A stretch of 64,000 nucleotides of DNA from Gemmatimonadota bacterium (GCA_021298395.1 JAJTFH010000007.1:31980-95979), one strand, 5' to 3'; shown: positions 30,150-50,136, numbered from the stretch's first letter. Notes: generated by a model not told the origin, from the letters alone. Made by a program: numbers and translations.

Positions 30150-30230
30150 CAGGGTCAGGTGTCAGGGGAGCGGTGTCAGGGATCAGAGGGCGTCCGATCC
30201 TGCTACCTGGTCCCTGATACCTGGACCCTG
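30150..30230. repeat. REP-like imperfect inverted repeat in rpsJ-rplC spacer
   Basis: cagggtcaggtgtcagggg (30150-30168) pairs imperfectly with ccctgatacctggaccctg (30212-30230); nested direct repeat acctggtccctg/acctggaccctg. Confidence 0.6.
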
Positions 30231-30233
30231 CCC

Positions 30234-30542
30234 CTATTCCACCTTGATCTCGACGTCCACGCCCGCCGGGAGATCGAGCTTCGTCAGCGCGTCCACCGTC
30301 TGGGCACGGGAATCGAGGATGTCGATCACCCGCTTGTGCGTCTTGAGCTCGAACTGCTCACGCGACTTCTTATCGACGTGCGGCGACCGGAGCACGGTCC
30401 ACCGCTGCGTCTTCGTGGGAAGCGGGATCGGCCCGGAGACCTGCGCCCCCGTCTTCTCCGCGGTCCGCACGATGTCCGCCGAGGCCTGGTCGATCACCGC
30501 GTGATCGAATGCCTTGAGACGGATACGAATACGTCCAGCCAT
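30234..30542 (-). CDS. rpsJ: 30S ribosomal protein S10
   Basis: [41 protein letters not shown]. Confidence 0.97.
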   Translation of the reverse strand: MAGRIRIRLKAFDHAVIDQASADIVRTAEKTGAQVSGPIPLPTKTQRWTVLRSPHVDKKSREQFELKTHKRVIDILDSRAQTVDALTKLDLPAGVDVEIKVE

Positions 30543-30554
30543 AAGGTCTCCACT

Positions 30555-30594
30555 GGAGGCGGGGACCGGCGGCGCTCGCCGCCGGTCCGCCTCC
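30555..30594 (-). other. Strong hairpin between tuf and rpsJ
   Basis: GGAGGC+GGACCGGCGGC / GCCGCCGGTCC+GCCTCC, 17 paired bases per arm with a 2-nt bulge, no T-run. Confidence 0.7.
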
Positions 30595-30603
30595 CGTTCT
30601 TGG

Positions 30604-31728
30604 TTAGGCGAGGATCTTGGTCACCACGCCCGCACCGACGGTGCGGCCGCCCTCACGGATGGCGAAGCGGAGCTGCTCCTCCATCGCGATCGGGATGATG
30701 AGCTCGATCGTCATCTGCACGTTGTCGCCCGGCATCACCATCTCGGTCCCCGCGGGGAGCTCGATCGCACCGGTCACGTCGGTCGTGCGGAAGTAGAACT
30801 GCGGGCGGTAGCCCTTGAAGAACGGCGTGTGGCGGCCCCCCTCTTCCTTCGTGAGGACGTACACCTCGGCCAGGAACTTCGTATGCGGCTTGATCGAGCC
30901 CGGCTTGGCGAGCACCATGCCACGCTCGATGTCCTTCTTGTCGATGCCGCGGAGGAGGAGCCCGACGTTGTCGCCGGCAAAGCCCTCGTCGAGGAGCTTG
31001 CGGAACATCTCGACGCCCGTGACGATCGTCTTCTTGTCGGAGTTGTAGCCCACGAACTCGAGCTCCTCACCGACCTTGCACTTGCCGCGCTCGATACGGC
31101 CGGTCGCGACGGTGCCGCGGCCGGTGATCGAGAAGACGTCTTCGACCGGGAGGAGGAAGGGCTTGTCGATCTCGCGGACCGGCTCCGGGATGTACGTGTC
31201 GAGCGCGTCGTACAGCTCCTGGATCTTGTCGATCCACTTCTGGTCGCCCTCGATCGCGCGCACGGCGGCGCCACGGATCACCGGGGCGTTGTCGCCGTCG
31301 TAGCCGTACTTCGAGAGGAGCTCGCGGACCTCGAGCTCGACGAGGTCGAGGAGCTCGGCGTCCTCGACGAGGTCGCACTTGTTGAGGAAGACCACGATGC
31401 GGGGCACGTTCACCTGGCGGGCCAGGAGGATGTGCTCACGGGTCTGCGGCATCGGGCCGTCGACGGCCGACACCACGAGGATCGCGCCGTCCATCTGCGC
31501 GGCGCCCGTGATCATGGTCGCGATCGTGAGGATCTTGGTGGAGTCGCGACGCCCCTGCGACTCGGACGCCTTCGCGACCTCGTCATAGGCGATGTACTTG
31601 GTGCCGAACCCCTTGTCCGCCGAGATCTTGGTCAGGGCGGCCGTGGTGGTGGTCTTGCCGTGGTCGACGTGGCCGATGGTGCCCACGTTCACGTGCGGCT
31701 TGTTCCGCTCGAACTTTGCCTTGGCCAT
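30604..31728 (-). CDS. tuf: Elongation factor Tu, 374 aa, missing switch II/G3 segment
   Basis: G1 GHVDHGKT and G4 NKCD present, but ...[23 protein letters not shown] lacks the expected SHVEY...DCPGHADYVKN. Confidence 0.9.
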   Translation of the reverse strand: MAKAKFERNKPHVNVGTIGHVDHGKTTTTAALTKISADKGFGTKYIAYDEVAKASESQGRRDSTKILTIATMITGAAQMDGAILVVSAVDGPMPQTREHILLARQVNVPRIVVFLNKCDLVEDAELLDLVELEVRELLSKYGYDGDNAPVIRGAAVRAIEGDQKWIDKIQELYDALDTYIPEPVREIDKPFLLPVEDVFSITGRGTVATGRIERGKCKVGEELEFVGYNSDKKTIVTGVEMFRKLLDEGFAGDNVGLLLRGIDKKDIERGMVLAKPGSIKPHTKFLAEVYVLTKEEGGRHTPFFKGYRPQFYFRTTDVTGAIELPAGTEMVMPGDNVQMTIELIIPIAMEEQLRFAIREGGRTVGAGVVTKILA

Positions 31729-31810
31729 GATGATGCGTCCTGAGAGAGAAAGGGTACTGGTGGTGAAGAACGGGTGAACGATCCTGCAGCCTACAACCTG
31801 AGGTCCTGCC

Positions 31811-33928
<2,118 letters not shown>

Positions 33929-34329
33929 CGTCTCAAGGATTCGGTCAGGGTCGGTCGGTCTGGTGCGATGTTCAGGTCCTGCGGTTCGGTCCAACAAAAA
34001 CGCGGCTGGACCAGCATTCCCCCCAGCCTGCATCCGGGGAATCGGTCTCCATCCGCTCTCGCCGGGTACAGTCACCACTGCAGCATGACTGGGGACCCGC
34101 GGCGCGCCGGGCGCACCTGCCGCCCGACGTCAGATTGTCCTGCGCGCTTTTCGGGAACCTCGGCGCTGGGTCACCCCAGCGGGATCGGTCGGGCTGTCCA
34201 CTCCCCCCGCGCGTCACTCCAGCCGACGTTGGCGGGCCCATCTGGCCGGGGCGCAGTCCCCCGGGGATGCCGTACGGGCCATCCGTCGCCGCACCGAGCC
34301 GGCCGAGGCCGAACTGGTGTAGCCTGTCA

Positions 34330-34357
34330 AAGGTAGTGGGAAATCGGCCCCTGTCAA
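34330..34357 (-). promoter_or_regulatory. Candidate sigma70-type promoter upstream of fusA
   Basis: Minus strand TTGACA-16 bp-TACCTT in the rpsG-fusA spacer. Confidence 0.5.
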
Positions 34358-34400
34358 CAGGTTGGGCCCCTCCACCACCTCAGGGGGCCGGGGGGGGTCA

Positions 34401-34420
34401 CCCGCCCCCCGCCCCCGCCC
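34401..34420 (-). other. G-quadruplex motif immediately after rpsG stop
   Basis: Minus strand GGGCGGGGGCGGGGGGCGGG, four G-tracts with 1-nt loops, followed by TGACCCCCCCCGGCCCCC. Confidence 0.6.
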
Positions 34421-34422
34421 TG

Positions 34423-34893
34423 CTACCAGCGGTAGTGCGCGAACGCCTTGTTGGCCTCGGCCATCTTGTGCGTGTCCTCGCGCTTCTTGATCGCGTTCCC
34501 CTCGCCCTTCGCCGCCGCCAAGGTCTCGGCCGCCAACTTCTCGGCCATCGACTTCTCGTTGCGGTCACGCGAGTACGAGATCAACCAGCGCATCGCCAGC
34601 GCGGTCCGACGCTCCGGACGCACCTCGACGGGCACCTGGTAGGTGGCGCCACCGACGCGGCGGCTCTTCACCTCGACCACGGGCTTGAGGTTCGTGAGGG
34701 CCTGCTTGAAGACGTTCACGCCCGGCTGGGCCGCCTTCGCCTCCACGATGTCCATCGCCCCGTAGAAGATCCGCTCGGCGGTGGACTTCTTCCCCTGGTA
34801 CATCAGCACGTTGATGAACTTGCTGACGGTCTGGCTGTCGTAGCGCGCATCCGGCAGGATGGTGCGCTTCACGGCACTCTTGCGGCGGCTCAT
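34423..34893 (-). CDS. rpsG: 30S ribosomal protein S7
   Basis: [48 protein letters not shown]. Confidence 0.97.
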   Translation of the reverse strand: MSRRKSAVKRTILPDARYDSQTVSKFINVLMYQGKKSTAERIFYGAMDIVEAKAAQPGVNVFKQALTNLKPVVEVKSRRVGGATYQVPVEVRPERRTALAMRWLISYSRDRNEKSMAEKLAAETLAAAKGEGNAIKKREDTHKMAEANKAFAHYRW

Positions 34894-35292
34894 TTACTTC
34901 TTCCCTCCCGCCGGGGCACCCGCCTTCGGCTTCTTGGTCCCGTACTTGGAGCGGCTCTTGTTACGCCCATTGACGCCCGAGGCGTCGAGCTTGCCGCGCA
35001 CGATGTGATAGCGCACGCCCGGGAGGTCCTTCACACGGCCACCGCGGATGAGCACGATCGAGTGCTCCTGCAGGTTGTGGCCCTCGCCCGGGATGTAGGC
35101 GGTGACTTCGAAGCCGTTCACGAGACGGACACGCGCGACCTTGCGCAGCGCCGAGTTCGGCTTCTTGGGGGTGGTGGTGTACACACGGGTGCACACGCCA
35201 CGCTTGAACGGGTTCTCCTTCAGAGCCGGCGCCTTGTCCTTCTTGACGACTTCGCGGCGGCTCTGCCGGACGAGCTGGTTGATCGTCGGCAT
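34894..35292 (-). CDS. rpsL: 30S ribosomal protein S12
   Basis: [18 protein letters not shown]...[40 protein letters not shown]. Confidence 0.97.
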   Translation of the reverse strand: MPTINQLVRQSRREVVKKDKAPALKENPFKRGVCTRVYTTTPKKPNSALRKVARVRLVNGFEVTAYIPGEGHNLQEHSIVLIRGGRVKDLPGVRYHIVRGKLDASGVNGRNKSRSKYGTKKPKAGAPAGGKK

Positions 35293-35390
35293 CGTACCTT
35301 GGGTTGTTCGACCTTCTGCCTCTACGTGGATCGCCCGGACGGGCGGCACGGAACAGAGCCTTGGAACTTACAGGGAAAGGCCGGGTGCGG

Positions 35391-35747
35391 TCAACTGGTG
35401 ATCGCCCCCAGCAGCCCGAAGCGCACCGCCCGCCCCACCAGGCAGAGGAGGAGGAAGTGCCAGGCCGGGATCGCCACCATCCCGGCGGCGATCGAGGCCA
35501 GATGGAAGGGGGGGATGCTGGTCACGGCACTCACCCCGAGGAGGCCGGTCCCGAAGTGGGGGCGCTCGGCCAAAAGGGCCCGGGCCCGCTCGACCATCCG
35601 GCGGGCTCGGGGGTGCGGGGCGCGGTCCGCCGCCCGACCGATCAGGTACCAGGGGACCTTCGCCGCGACATGCCCCACGGTGAAGGCCGCGAGGAGGGCC
35701 CAGGAGAGCCCGGCGGGGCGGACCGCCCCGAGCCCGAGGGCGGCCAC
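35391..35747 (-). CDS. Short VTT/SNARE-associated (DedA-like) membrane protein; true start may be upstream
   Basis: GTG-start ORF, hydrophobic, HFGTGLLGVSAVTSIPPFHLASIAAGMVAIPAWHFLLLCLVGRAVRF. Confidence 0.5.
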   Translation of the reverse strand: MAALGLGAVRPAGLSWALLAAFTVGHVAAKVPWYLIGRAADRAPHPRARRMVERARALLAERPHFGTGLLGVSAVTSIPPFHLASIAAGMVAIPAWHFLLLCLVGRAVRFGLLGAITS

Positions 35748-35847
35748 CTCGGCCAGCCCGACGGGGAGGATCCCGACCGACGCCCCCAGGAGCAGCGCCC
35801 CGCCCAGGGCGAGCAGGGGCTGCGTGGGATCGACGGTCAGGGGGACC

Positions 35848-35976
35848 TCAGGGGCCGAAGCCCGACGGCGCCTGCTCCTCCTGCGGGGTGGAGAGGATCC
35901 GCTTGTAGCACCAGAAGGTGCCGCCCCAGACGAGCAAGAGGGAGGCGATCATGAAGATCCAACCGAGTGTGGTCAT
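35848..35976 (-). CDS. 42-aa single-TM microprotein, candidate MetS-like small subunit of the adjacent NSS transporter
   Basis: Manual translation MTTLGWIFMIASLLLVWGGTFWCYKRILSTPQEEQAPSGFGP*; follows the NSS gene stop by 9 nt; too short for ORF track. Confidence 0.7.
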   Translation of the reverse strand: MTTLGWIFMIASLLLVWGGTFWCYKRILSTPQEEQAPSGFGP

Positions 35977-35985
35977 GGGGAGTCC

Positions 35986-37581
35986 TCAGTCCGCAGGTTT
36001 GGTGTCGTCGATATCGACCCCGGCGGCGCGGAGCCGCCGCTCACCGACCCGGGTCACGACCACGAGATAGATCAGGATCGCCACGATGGTGAGCATCCCC
36101 ACCCGTGCCCCGGTGGAGGCCCACGACTTCTTGAGCTCCTCGCCAAGGCTCTGCACGGTGAAGCCGACGAAGACGATGATCAGGTAGGCGGGGGCGATGT
36201 ACTTCATCACGATCTTGAAGATCGCCGGCACGCGAATCGACGCGCCCTGATGGAGCTCACGCCAGCCACGGTCGATCCCGAAGACCCACCCGAAGTAGAT
36301 GATCTGCACCATCGCGAGGAGGAAGATCAGGTAGGTCCCGACCCAGAAGTCGACGGTGGACCAGAAGGCGCCCCCCTCGGTGAACCAGAGGGTGAGGATC
36401 GCGCCGATCGTCCCGATGCCAGCGATGGTGGCGGTGGACTTGGTATGCGTCCACCCCGTCGCCTCCTTGAGATGCGCGACCGCCGGCGCATACATCGAGA
36501 GCGAGCTCGTGATCGCCGCGAGCCAGAGCATGAAGAACCAGACCGCGCCGATGATGTTCTCGAACGCTCCCATCTGTGCGAAGACGACCGGGAGCGTGTT
36601 GAAGCCGAGGCCGAACGACCCCGTCGCCACCGCACCGGCGGTTCCGCTCACGCCCAGGAAGACGAAGGCGGCGGTGAGGGTGATCATCCCACCGAAGCCG
36701 ACCTCGAAGAGCTCGTTCGTCGCGCTCGCGGTGAGGCCGGAGAGGGCGACGTCATCCTCCTTCTTCATGTAGCTGGCGTAGTTGATGATCACGCCGAAGC
36801 CGACGGAGAGGGAGAAGAAGATCTGCCCCGCCGCGGCGAGCCAGGTCTTGAAGCTCCCGAGCGCGGCGAAGTCCGGGTTCCACATGTAGCCGAGCCCGTT
36901 GATCACATTCTGCTCAGGAATGTCCGGATTCGGGGTGCCGAGGGTGAGGACGCGCGCCAGGACGATCAGGGCGCAGACCGCCATCACCGGCATCGCGAAG
37001 GAGACGAACTTCTCGATCCCCTTGGAGAGCCCGCGGAAGACGAAGTAGATGTTGATCGCGAAGACCACGACCCAGCTGAGGACGGTGTAGAGGGAATCGC
37101 CGGTGAAGAGCGATCCATCACCACCAGCCCCGGTGATCGAGGTGTAGAACTGCCCCGCCGCCGCGGTCTGCTCGGTGATCGGGGTCCCCTGCACGATCCC
37201 GATCCCACCGGTCAGATACTTGAGGAAGTAGGCGAAGGTCCAGGTCTCGATGAAGACGTAATACGTCGAGACGCCGAGCGGGATGAGCACCCCGAGCACG
37301 CCGAGATAGCGCGCGAGGCTCCCCTTCCCCACCGCGCCCATCACCATCGGCGCGCCATGAAGCCCCTTCTTGCCGCCGTAGCGACCCATCGTCCACTCGG
37401 CCCACCCGATCGGGATCCCGAGCAGGAAGAGGGCGCAGAAGTAGGGGATCAGGAAGGCACCACCGCCGTTCGCGGCCGCCTGGCCCGGGAAGCGGAGGAA
37501 GTTGCCGAGGCCGACCGCAGAGCCCGCGACGGCGAGGATGACGCCGAGTCGTGAGCCCCACTCTTCCTTGTGTTCAGCCAT
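35986..37581 (-). CDS. Neurotransmitter:sodium symporter (NSS) family transporter
   Basis: EEWGSRLGVILAVAGSAVGLGNFLRFPGQAAANGGGAFLIPYFCALFLLGIP. Confidence 0.93.
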   Translation of the reverse strand: MAEHKEEWGSRLGVILAVAGSAVGLGNFLRFPGQAAANGGGAFLIPYFCALFLLGIPIGWAEWTMGRYGGKKGLHGAPMVMGAVGKGSLARYLGVLGVLIPLGVSTYYVFIETWTFAYFLKYLTGGIGIVQGTPITEQTAAAGQFYTSITGAGGDGSLFTGDSLYTVLSWVVVFAINIYFVFRGLSKGIEKFVSFAMPVMAVCALIVLARVLTLGTPNPDIPEQNVINGLGYMWNPDFAALGSFKTWLAAAGQIFFSLSVGFGVIINYASYMKKEDDVALSGLTASATNELFEVGFGGMITLTAAFVFLGVSGTAGAVATGSFGLGFNTLPVVFAQMGAFENIIGAVWFFMLWLAAITSSLSMYAPAVAHLKEATGWTHTKSTATIAGIGTIGAILTLWFTEGGAFWSTVDFWVGTYLIFLLAMVQIIYFGWVFGIDRGWRELHQGASIRVPAIFKIVMKYIAPAYLIIVFVGFTVQSLGEELKKSWASTGARVGMLTIVAILIYLVVVTRVGERRLRAAGVDIDDTKPAD

Positions 37582-37640
37582 GAAGGGATCCGGGGGTTCG
37601 GGGATGGTGGAGACGAACGACGGAATGTGCCACGAACGCT

Positions 37641-37673
37641 GAGGGGGCGCCAGCCGTTGGCTGACACCCCCTC
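37641..37673. terminator. Terminator-like hairpin downstream of rpoC
   Basis: GAGGGGG-cgc-CAGCC-gtt-GGCTG-aca-CCCCCTC. Confidence 0.6.
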
Positions 37674-37691
37674 TCGTCCCTCCGATCCGAC

Positions 37692-42017
<4,326 letters not shown>

Positions 42018-42021
42018 CGTC

Positions 42022-46584
<4,563 letters not shown>

Positions 46585-46620
46585 ATGTGCCTCGGGCCGG
46601 GCCCGGGTACAGGCCGAAAC

Positions 46621-46660
46621 CGCCTCGCCCCCGGTCGGAGGACCCGACCGGAGGGAGGCG
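46621..46660 (-). promoter_or_regulatory. Hairpin (attenuator or processing-site candidate) between rplL and rpoB
   Basis: CGCCT..CCC-CCGGTCGG-aggac-CCGACCGG-a-GGG-AGGCG, about 16 bp stem. Confidence 0.65.
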
Positions 46661-46706
46661 AACGAACATCAGGAGTCCTGCAGGTGCCGCAAGCGTGGGC
46701 GCAAGC

Positions 46707-47093
46707 TTACTTGATCTCGACGACCGCGCCCTCGGCCTCCAGCTTGGCCTTGACGGCATCGGCGTCGGCCTTCGACACGCCCGTCTTGAGGGTCTGCGGC
46801 GCGCCGTCGACCATGTCCTTCGCCTCCTTGAGGCCGAGGCCGGTGAGCTCGCGGACCACCTTGATGACCTGGATCTTCTTGCCGCCGGCATCCTTGAGGA
46901 CGACGTCGAACTCGGTCTTCTCTTCCGCGGCCGCGGCGGCGCCACCGCCACCCGCCGGCGCGCCCGCGGCGACGGCCGCGATGGTCACGTTGAACTTCGT
47001 CTTGAATGCATCGATGAGCTCGGTGAGTTCGATGACCGACATCCCGCCGATCGCGTCGAGGATCTCGTCCTTGCTCAGAGTCGTGTTCGCCAT
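46707..47093 (-). CDS. rplL: 50S ribosomal protein L7/L12
   Basis: [30 protein letters not shown]...[39 protein letters not shown]. Confidence 0.97.
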   Translation of the reverse strand: MANTTLSKDEILDAIGGMSVIELTELIDAFKTKFNVTIAAVAAGAPAGGGGAAAAAEEKTEFDVVLKDAGGKKIQVIKVVRELTGLGLKEAKDMVDGAPQTLKTGVSKADADAVKAKLEAEGAVVEIK

Positions 47094-47118
47094 GGTACCG
47101 ATTCTCCTTGGTGTATAG

Positions 47119-47166
47119 TCCCCCAGGACGTCCTGGGGCTGGTGATTCAGGCCGAAGCCTGGGGGA
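47119..47166 (-). promoter_or_regulatory. Candidate bistable RNA structure between rplJ and rplL
   Basis: Perfect palindrome ccccaggacgtcctgggg (47121-47138), UUCG hairpin caggc-cgaa-gcctg (47148-47161), and competing tcccccagg/cctggggga pairing (47119-47127 with 47158-47166). Confidence 0.6.
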
Positions 47167-47652
47167 TTAGTTCGAACCTTCGAGCTGCGTCTTCTTGGCC
47201 TCGAGGGCGAGGGCGAACATCATCAGCACACTGTTGAACGTGCCGACGAGGATCGACAGCGCCTCGTCGCGGGTCGGGAGGGAGGCCAACTTCTTGACCA
47301 TCGCCTCGTCGATCACCGCGCCTTCGTAGATCCCGCCCTTCACCGACGGCTTCTGGTCGTTCTCCTTGGCGAAGTCGGAGAGGAGCTTGGCGGCGGTGAT
47401 GGGGTCCTTCGTCACCACGACGCCGGTCGGACCACGGAGCTTCTGCCCCGTGAGCCCCGCCTCATTCACCGCCCGCAGCGCGAGGGTGTTCTTGATCACG
47501 ACGTACTCCACGCCCGCCTTCTTGAAGCGGCGGCGCAGCTCCGTCATACGCTTCACGTTGAGGCCCGTGAAGTCGGTATAGAAGACCCCGTCGGCACCTG
47601 AGAGCTTGGCCTTCAGGTCGGCGACCAGCTGCTCCTTGTCGGATCGCTTCAT
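47167..47652 (-). CDS. rplJ: 50S ribosomal protein L10
   Basis: [58 protein letters not shown]. Confidence 0.96.
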   Translation of the reverse strand: MKRSDKEQLVADLKAKLSGADGVFYTDFTGLNVKRMTELRRRFKKAGVEYVVIKNTLALRAVNEAGLTGQKLRGPTGVVVTKDPITAAKLLSDFAKENDQKPSVKGGIYEGAVIDEAMVKKLASLPTRDEALSILVGTFNSVLMMFALALEAKKTQLEGSN

Positions 47653-47658
47653 CGTCGG

Positions 47659-48345
47659 TTACCGGTAGGGGGTGGTGTCGACACGGACGCCCGGCCCCAT
47701 GGTGCTGGAGAGGGCGACGGTCCTGACATAGACGCCCTTCGCCGCGGAGGGCTTGGAGCGGATGATCTGGTCCATGAAGGCGGCGAAGTTCGACTCGAGG
47801 GCGTCGAGGCCGAACGAGACCTTGCCGATGGCGGCCTGCACGTTCCCCGCCTTATCGACGCGGAACTCGATCTTGCCGGCCTTGGACTCCTTGACCGCGC
47901 GCCCGACGTCGAAGGTCACGGTGCCGGCCTTCGGGTTGGGCATGAGGCCGCGGGGGCCGAGGACGCGTCCGAGCTGACCGACCTGGCCCATCTGGTCCGG
48001 GGTCGCGATCATGACGTCGAAATCGGTCCAGCCGTCCTTCACCTTCTGGATGTACTCCGCGCCGACGAAATCGGCGCCGGCCGCGGTCGCCTCGTTCGCC
48101 TTCTCACCGACGGCGATGACGAGGACGCGCACCGTCTTTCCGGTGCCCGCGGGGAGGACGACGGTGCCGCGCACGACCTGGTCGGCGTGGCGCGGGTCGA
48201 CGCCGAGGCGGACCGCCACCTCGACCGACTCATCGAACTTCGCGAAGGCCGCGGTCTTGACGAGCTCGAGCGCCGCCTTGGGGGCGTACGTCGAGGCCGT
48301 CACCTTCTCGGCGGCCGCGCGGAACTTCTTGCCGTGGGTCTTCAT
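47659..48345 (-). CDS. rplA: 50S ribosomal protein L1
   Basis: [15 protein letters not shown]...; start trimmed from 48801. Confidence 0.96.
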   Translation of the reverse strand: MKTHGKKFRAAAEKVTASTYAPKAALELVKTAAFAKFDESVEVAVRLGVDPRHADQVVRGTVVLPAGTGKTVRVLVIAVGEKANEATAAGADFVGAEYIQKVKDGWTDFDVMIATPDQMGQVGQLGRVLGPRGLMPNPKAGTVTFDVGRAVKESKAGKIEFRVDKAGNVQAAIGKVSFGLDALESNFAAFMDQIIRSKPSAAKGVYVRTVALSSTMGPGVRVDTTPYR

Positions 48346-48764
48346 CCCTTCACCTCCACGCCCATCGAACGCGCCGCGCCCGCGACCATCGCCATGGCGG
48401 ACTCGATCGTGTCGCAGTTGAGGTCGGGCATCTTGAGTTCGGCGATCTTCCGGACCTGCGCCTGGGTGATGGAGCCGACCTTGTTGCGGTTCGGCTGACC
48501 CGAGCCCTTCTCGATCCCGGCCTCTTTCTTGACGAGGAACGCCGCGGGGGGCGTCTTCAGGACGAACGAGAACGACTTGTCGGCATAGATGGTGATCTCG
48601 GCCGGGAGGATCGCATCTTGGCCCTGCGTGCGAGCGTTGAACTCTTTGCAGAATGCCATGATGTTGATCCCCTGCGGACCGAGCGCGGTGCCGACAGGCG
48701 GGGCCGGATTCGCCTTGCCTGCAGGGATCTGCAGTTTGACGAAACCGGTGACCTTCTTTGCCAT
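48342..48764 (-). CDS. rplK: 50S ribosomal protein L11
   Basis: [46 protein letters not shown]. Confidence 0.97.
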   Translation of the reverse strand: MAKKVTGFVKLQIPAGKANPAPPVGTALGPQGINIMAFCKEFNARTQGQDAILPAEITIYADKSFSFVLKTPPAAFLVKKEAGIEKGSGQPNRNKVGSITQAQVRKIAELKMPDLNCDTIESAMAMVAGAARSMGVEVKG

Positions 48765-48930
48765 CGTGCTTCCCTCTGGTACGTGAAGCGGGCTCGGGCA
48801 CCCTCCCGATGGAGGCGCTGGCGAGGCTCCGCTGACTCCCACCGTCTGTTTTACGTCGTCGTGGTCTCCGACGGTGCGCTCCTCGGCGTGGTTCGCACGC
48901 CTGCCCCGCGCAAGGGCGCTCTACGAATCG

Positions 48931-49476
48931 CTAGTGGCCCTTCAGCTGCAGATAGTCGAGCTCGACGCTGGTGGGCCGCCCGAAGAGGGAGACCGAGACC
49001 CGCACCTTGCCCTTGTCCGGCATCACGTCCTCGACCGTCCCGTTGAAGTCGGTGAACGGCCCATCCGTGATCTGCACCGCCTGTCCGACGAGGAAGGGGA
49101 TCTCCTCCTTCGGCCCAGCCACCTCTTCCTCGACCGCGATGCCCAGCAGCCGCTTGACCTCGTCCTCTCGCAGCGCCTGCGGCTCACGATCCTTGCTCCC
49201 GACGAACTTGATGACGCCCTGGATGGCGTTGACCTCGTGCGCGGTGTCCTCGGTGAGGACCATGTCGACGAGGACGTACCCGGGATAGACCTTGCGGTCG
49301 ACCGTCACCTTCTTGCCGTTCTTGATCTCGACCACCTGCTCGGTCGGGACGAGGGCCTGCCGGATGCGCCGCGCCTCGGCCGGCGCCGCATCGGCGTCGA
49401 TCTTGCGCTGCAGCAACGAGCGGACCTTGTTCTCGTGGCCCGACGTGGTCTGGATGGCGTACCAGCGGTGGGTCAC
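48931..49476 (-). CDS. nusG: Transcription termination/antitermination factor NusG
   Basis: MTHRWYAIQTTSGHENKVRSLL...VYPGYVLVDM...GQAVQITDGPFTDFNGTVEDV. Confidence 0.97.
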   Translation of the reverse strand: MTHRWYAIQTTSGHENKVRSLLQRKIDADAAPAEARRIRQALVPTEQVVEIKNGKKVTVDRKVYPGYVLVDMVLTEDTAHEVNAIQGVIKFVGSKDREPQALREDEVKRLLGIAVEEEVAGPKEEIPFLVGQAVQITDGPFTDFNGTVEDVMPDKGKVRVSVSLFGRPTSVELDYLQLKGH

Positions 49477-49480
49477 GCGA

Positions 49481-49714
49481 TCAGGCCCCGAAGAGCGAGG
49501 GGATGAACCGGACCAGGAGCCCCTGGAGGATCACATCGAGGAGGCCAATGAGCGCCCCGATGGCGAGCGAGAGCACGATCACGCCGATCGCGAGCTGCTG
49601 CACCTGCGGCCGATCTGGCCACGTGACCTTGCGCAGCTCGCTCATGACATCCTGATAGAACGTCACGAGTCGGGCCGCGAGTCCCGGGGTGGGCGTCGCG
49701 ATCTCCTGCGCCAT
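49481..49714 (-). CDS. secE: Preprotein translocase subunit SecE
   Basis: MAQEIATPTPGLAARLVTFYQDVMSELRKVTWPDRPQVQQLAIGVIVLSLAIGALIGLLD. Confidence 0.93.
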   Translation of the reverse strand: MAQEIATPTPGLAARLVTFYQDVMSELRKVTWPDRPQVQQLAIGVIVLSLAIGALIGLLDVILQGLLVRFIPSLFGA

Positions 49715-49715
49715 C

Positions 49716-49868
49716 TTACTTCGTCTCCTTGTGTACCACGTGCTTGTTGCAGCGGGGGCAAAACTTCTTCCACTCGACGCGCTCCGGGTGCAGGCGCTTG
49801 TTCTTGGTGGTGAAGTAATTGCGGTTCTTGCAGTCGTTGCACGCCAGGATGATCTTGTCGCGTGGCAT
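49716..49868 (-). CDS. rpmG: 50S ribosomal protein L33 (CxxC type)
   Basis: Manual translation [50 protein letters not shown]. Confidence 0.95.
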   Translation of the reverse strand: MPRDKIILACNDCKNRNYFTTKNKRLHPERVEWKKFCPRCNKHVVHKETK

Positions 49869-49964
49869 GGCGGCTTCTCTCGGTCACAGGTTCGCAGGCA
49901 TCTCCGACTGGGACATGCCGGGCCCCCCTTGACCCGGAATCGGGGAAAGGGTGGCGAGCCTTGA

Positions 49965-49993
49965 AAGGTAGATGGGGGGGACGCCGCTTGCAA
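49965..49993 (-). promoter_or_regulatory. Candidate sigma70-type promoter for rpmG-secE-nusG
   Basis: Minus strand TTGCAA-17 bp-TACCTT. Confidence 0.45.
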
Positions 49994-50136
49994 GTCCCGT
50001 TCCTGAGGGGGCTTACGGGTGGCGGAGGGGCTGGTCCCCGGTAGGGGTCAGGGGGAGCGAAGGGTGAGCCAACCCTGCCAATAACGGCGAAGGCGGGGGC
50101 CCCGGAACCCGCTCCGGCGCCCCCGCCCCCATCCAA

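Noticed and set aside
28461-30698. 745-aa plus-strand ORF over rplD/rplC/rpsJ, and similar long antisense ORFs (34135..37554, 37869..40727, 31865..34336, 19252..20991)
   Set aside because: All lie opposite well-identified genes with compositional bias expected of GC-rich third-position shadow frames.
31520-31580. Non-canonical EF-Tu switch I (TKILTIA instead of RGITI)
   Set aside because: Similar sequences are, to my knowledge, seen in EF-Tu from Planctomycetes and related lineages, so probably lineage-typical; only the missing switch II segment is anomalous.
47659-48801. Apparent 380-aa protein with long N-terminal extension to L1
   Set aside because: The extension is an out-of-frame read of rplK; the true L1 start is MKTHGKKFR at 48345.
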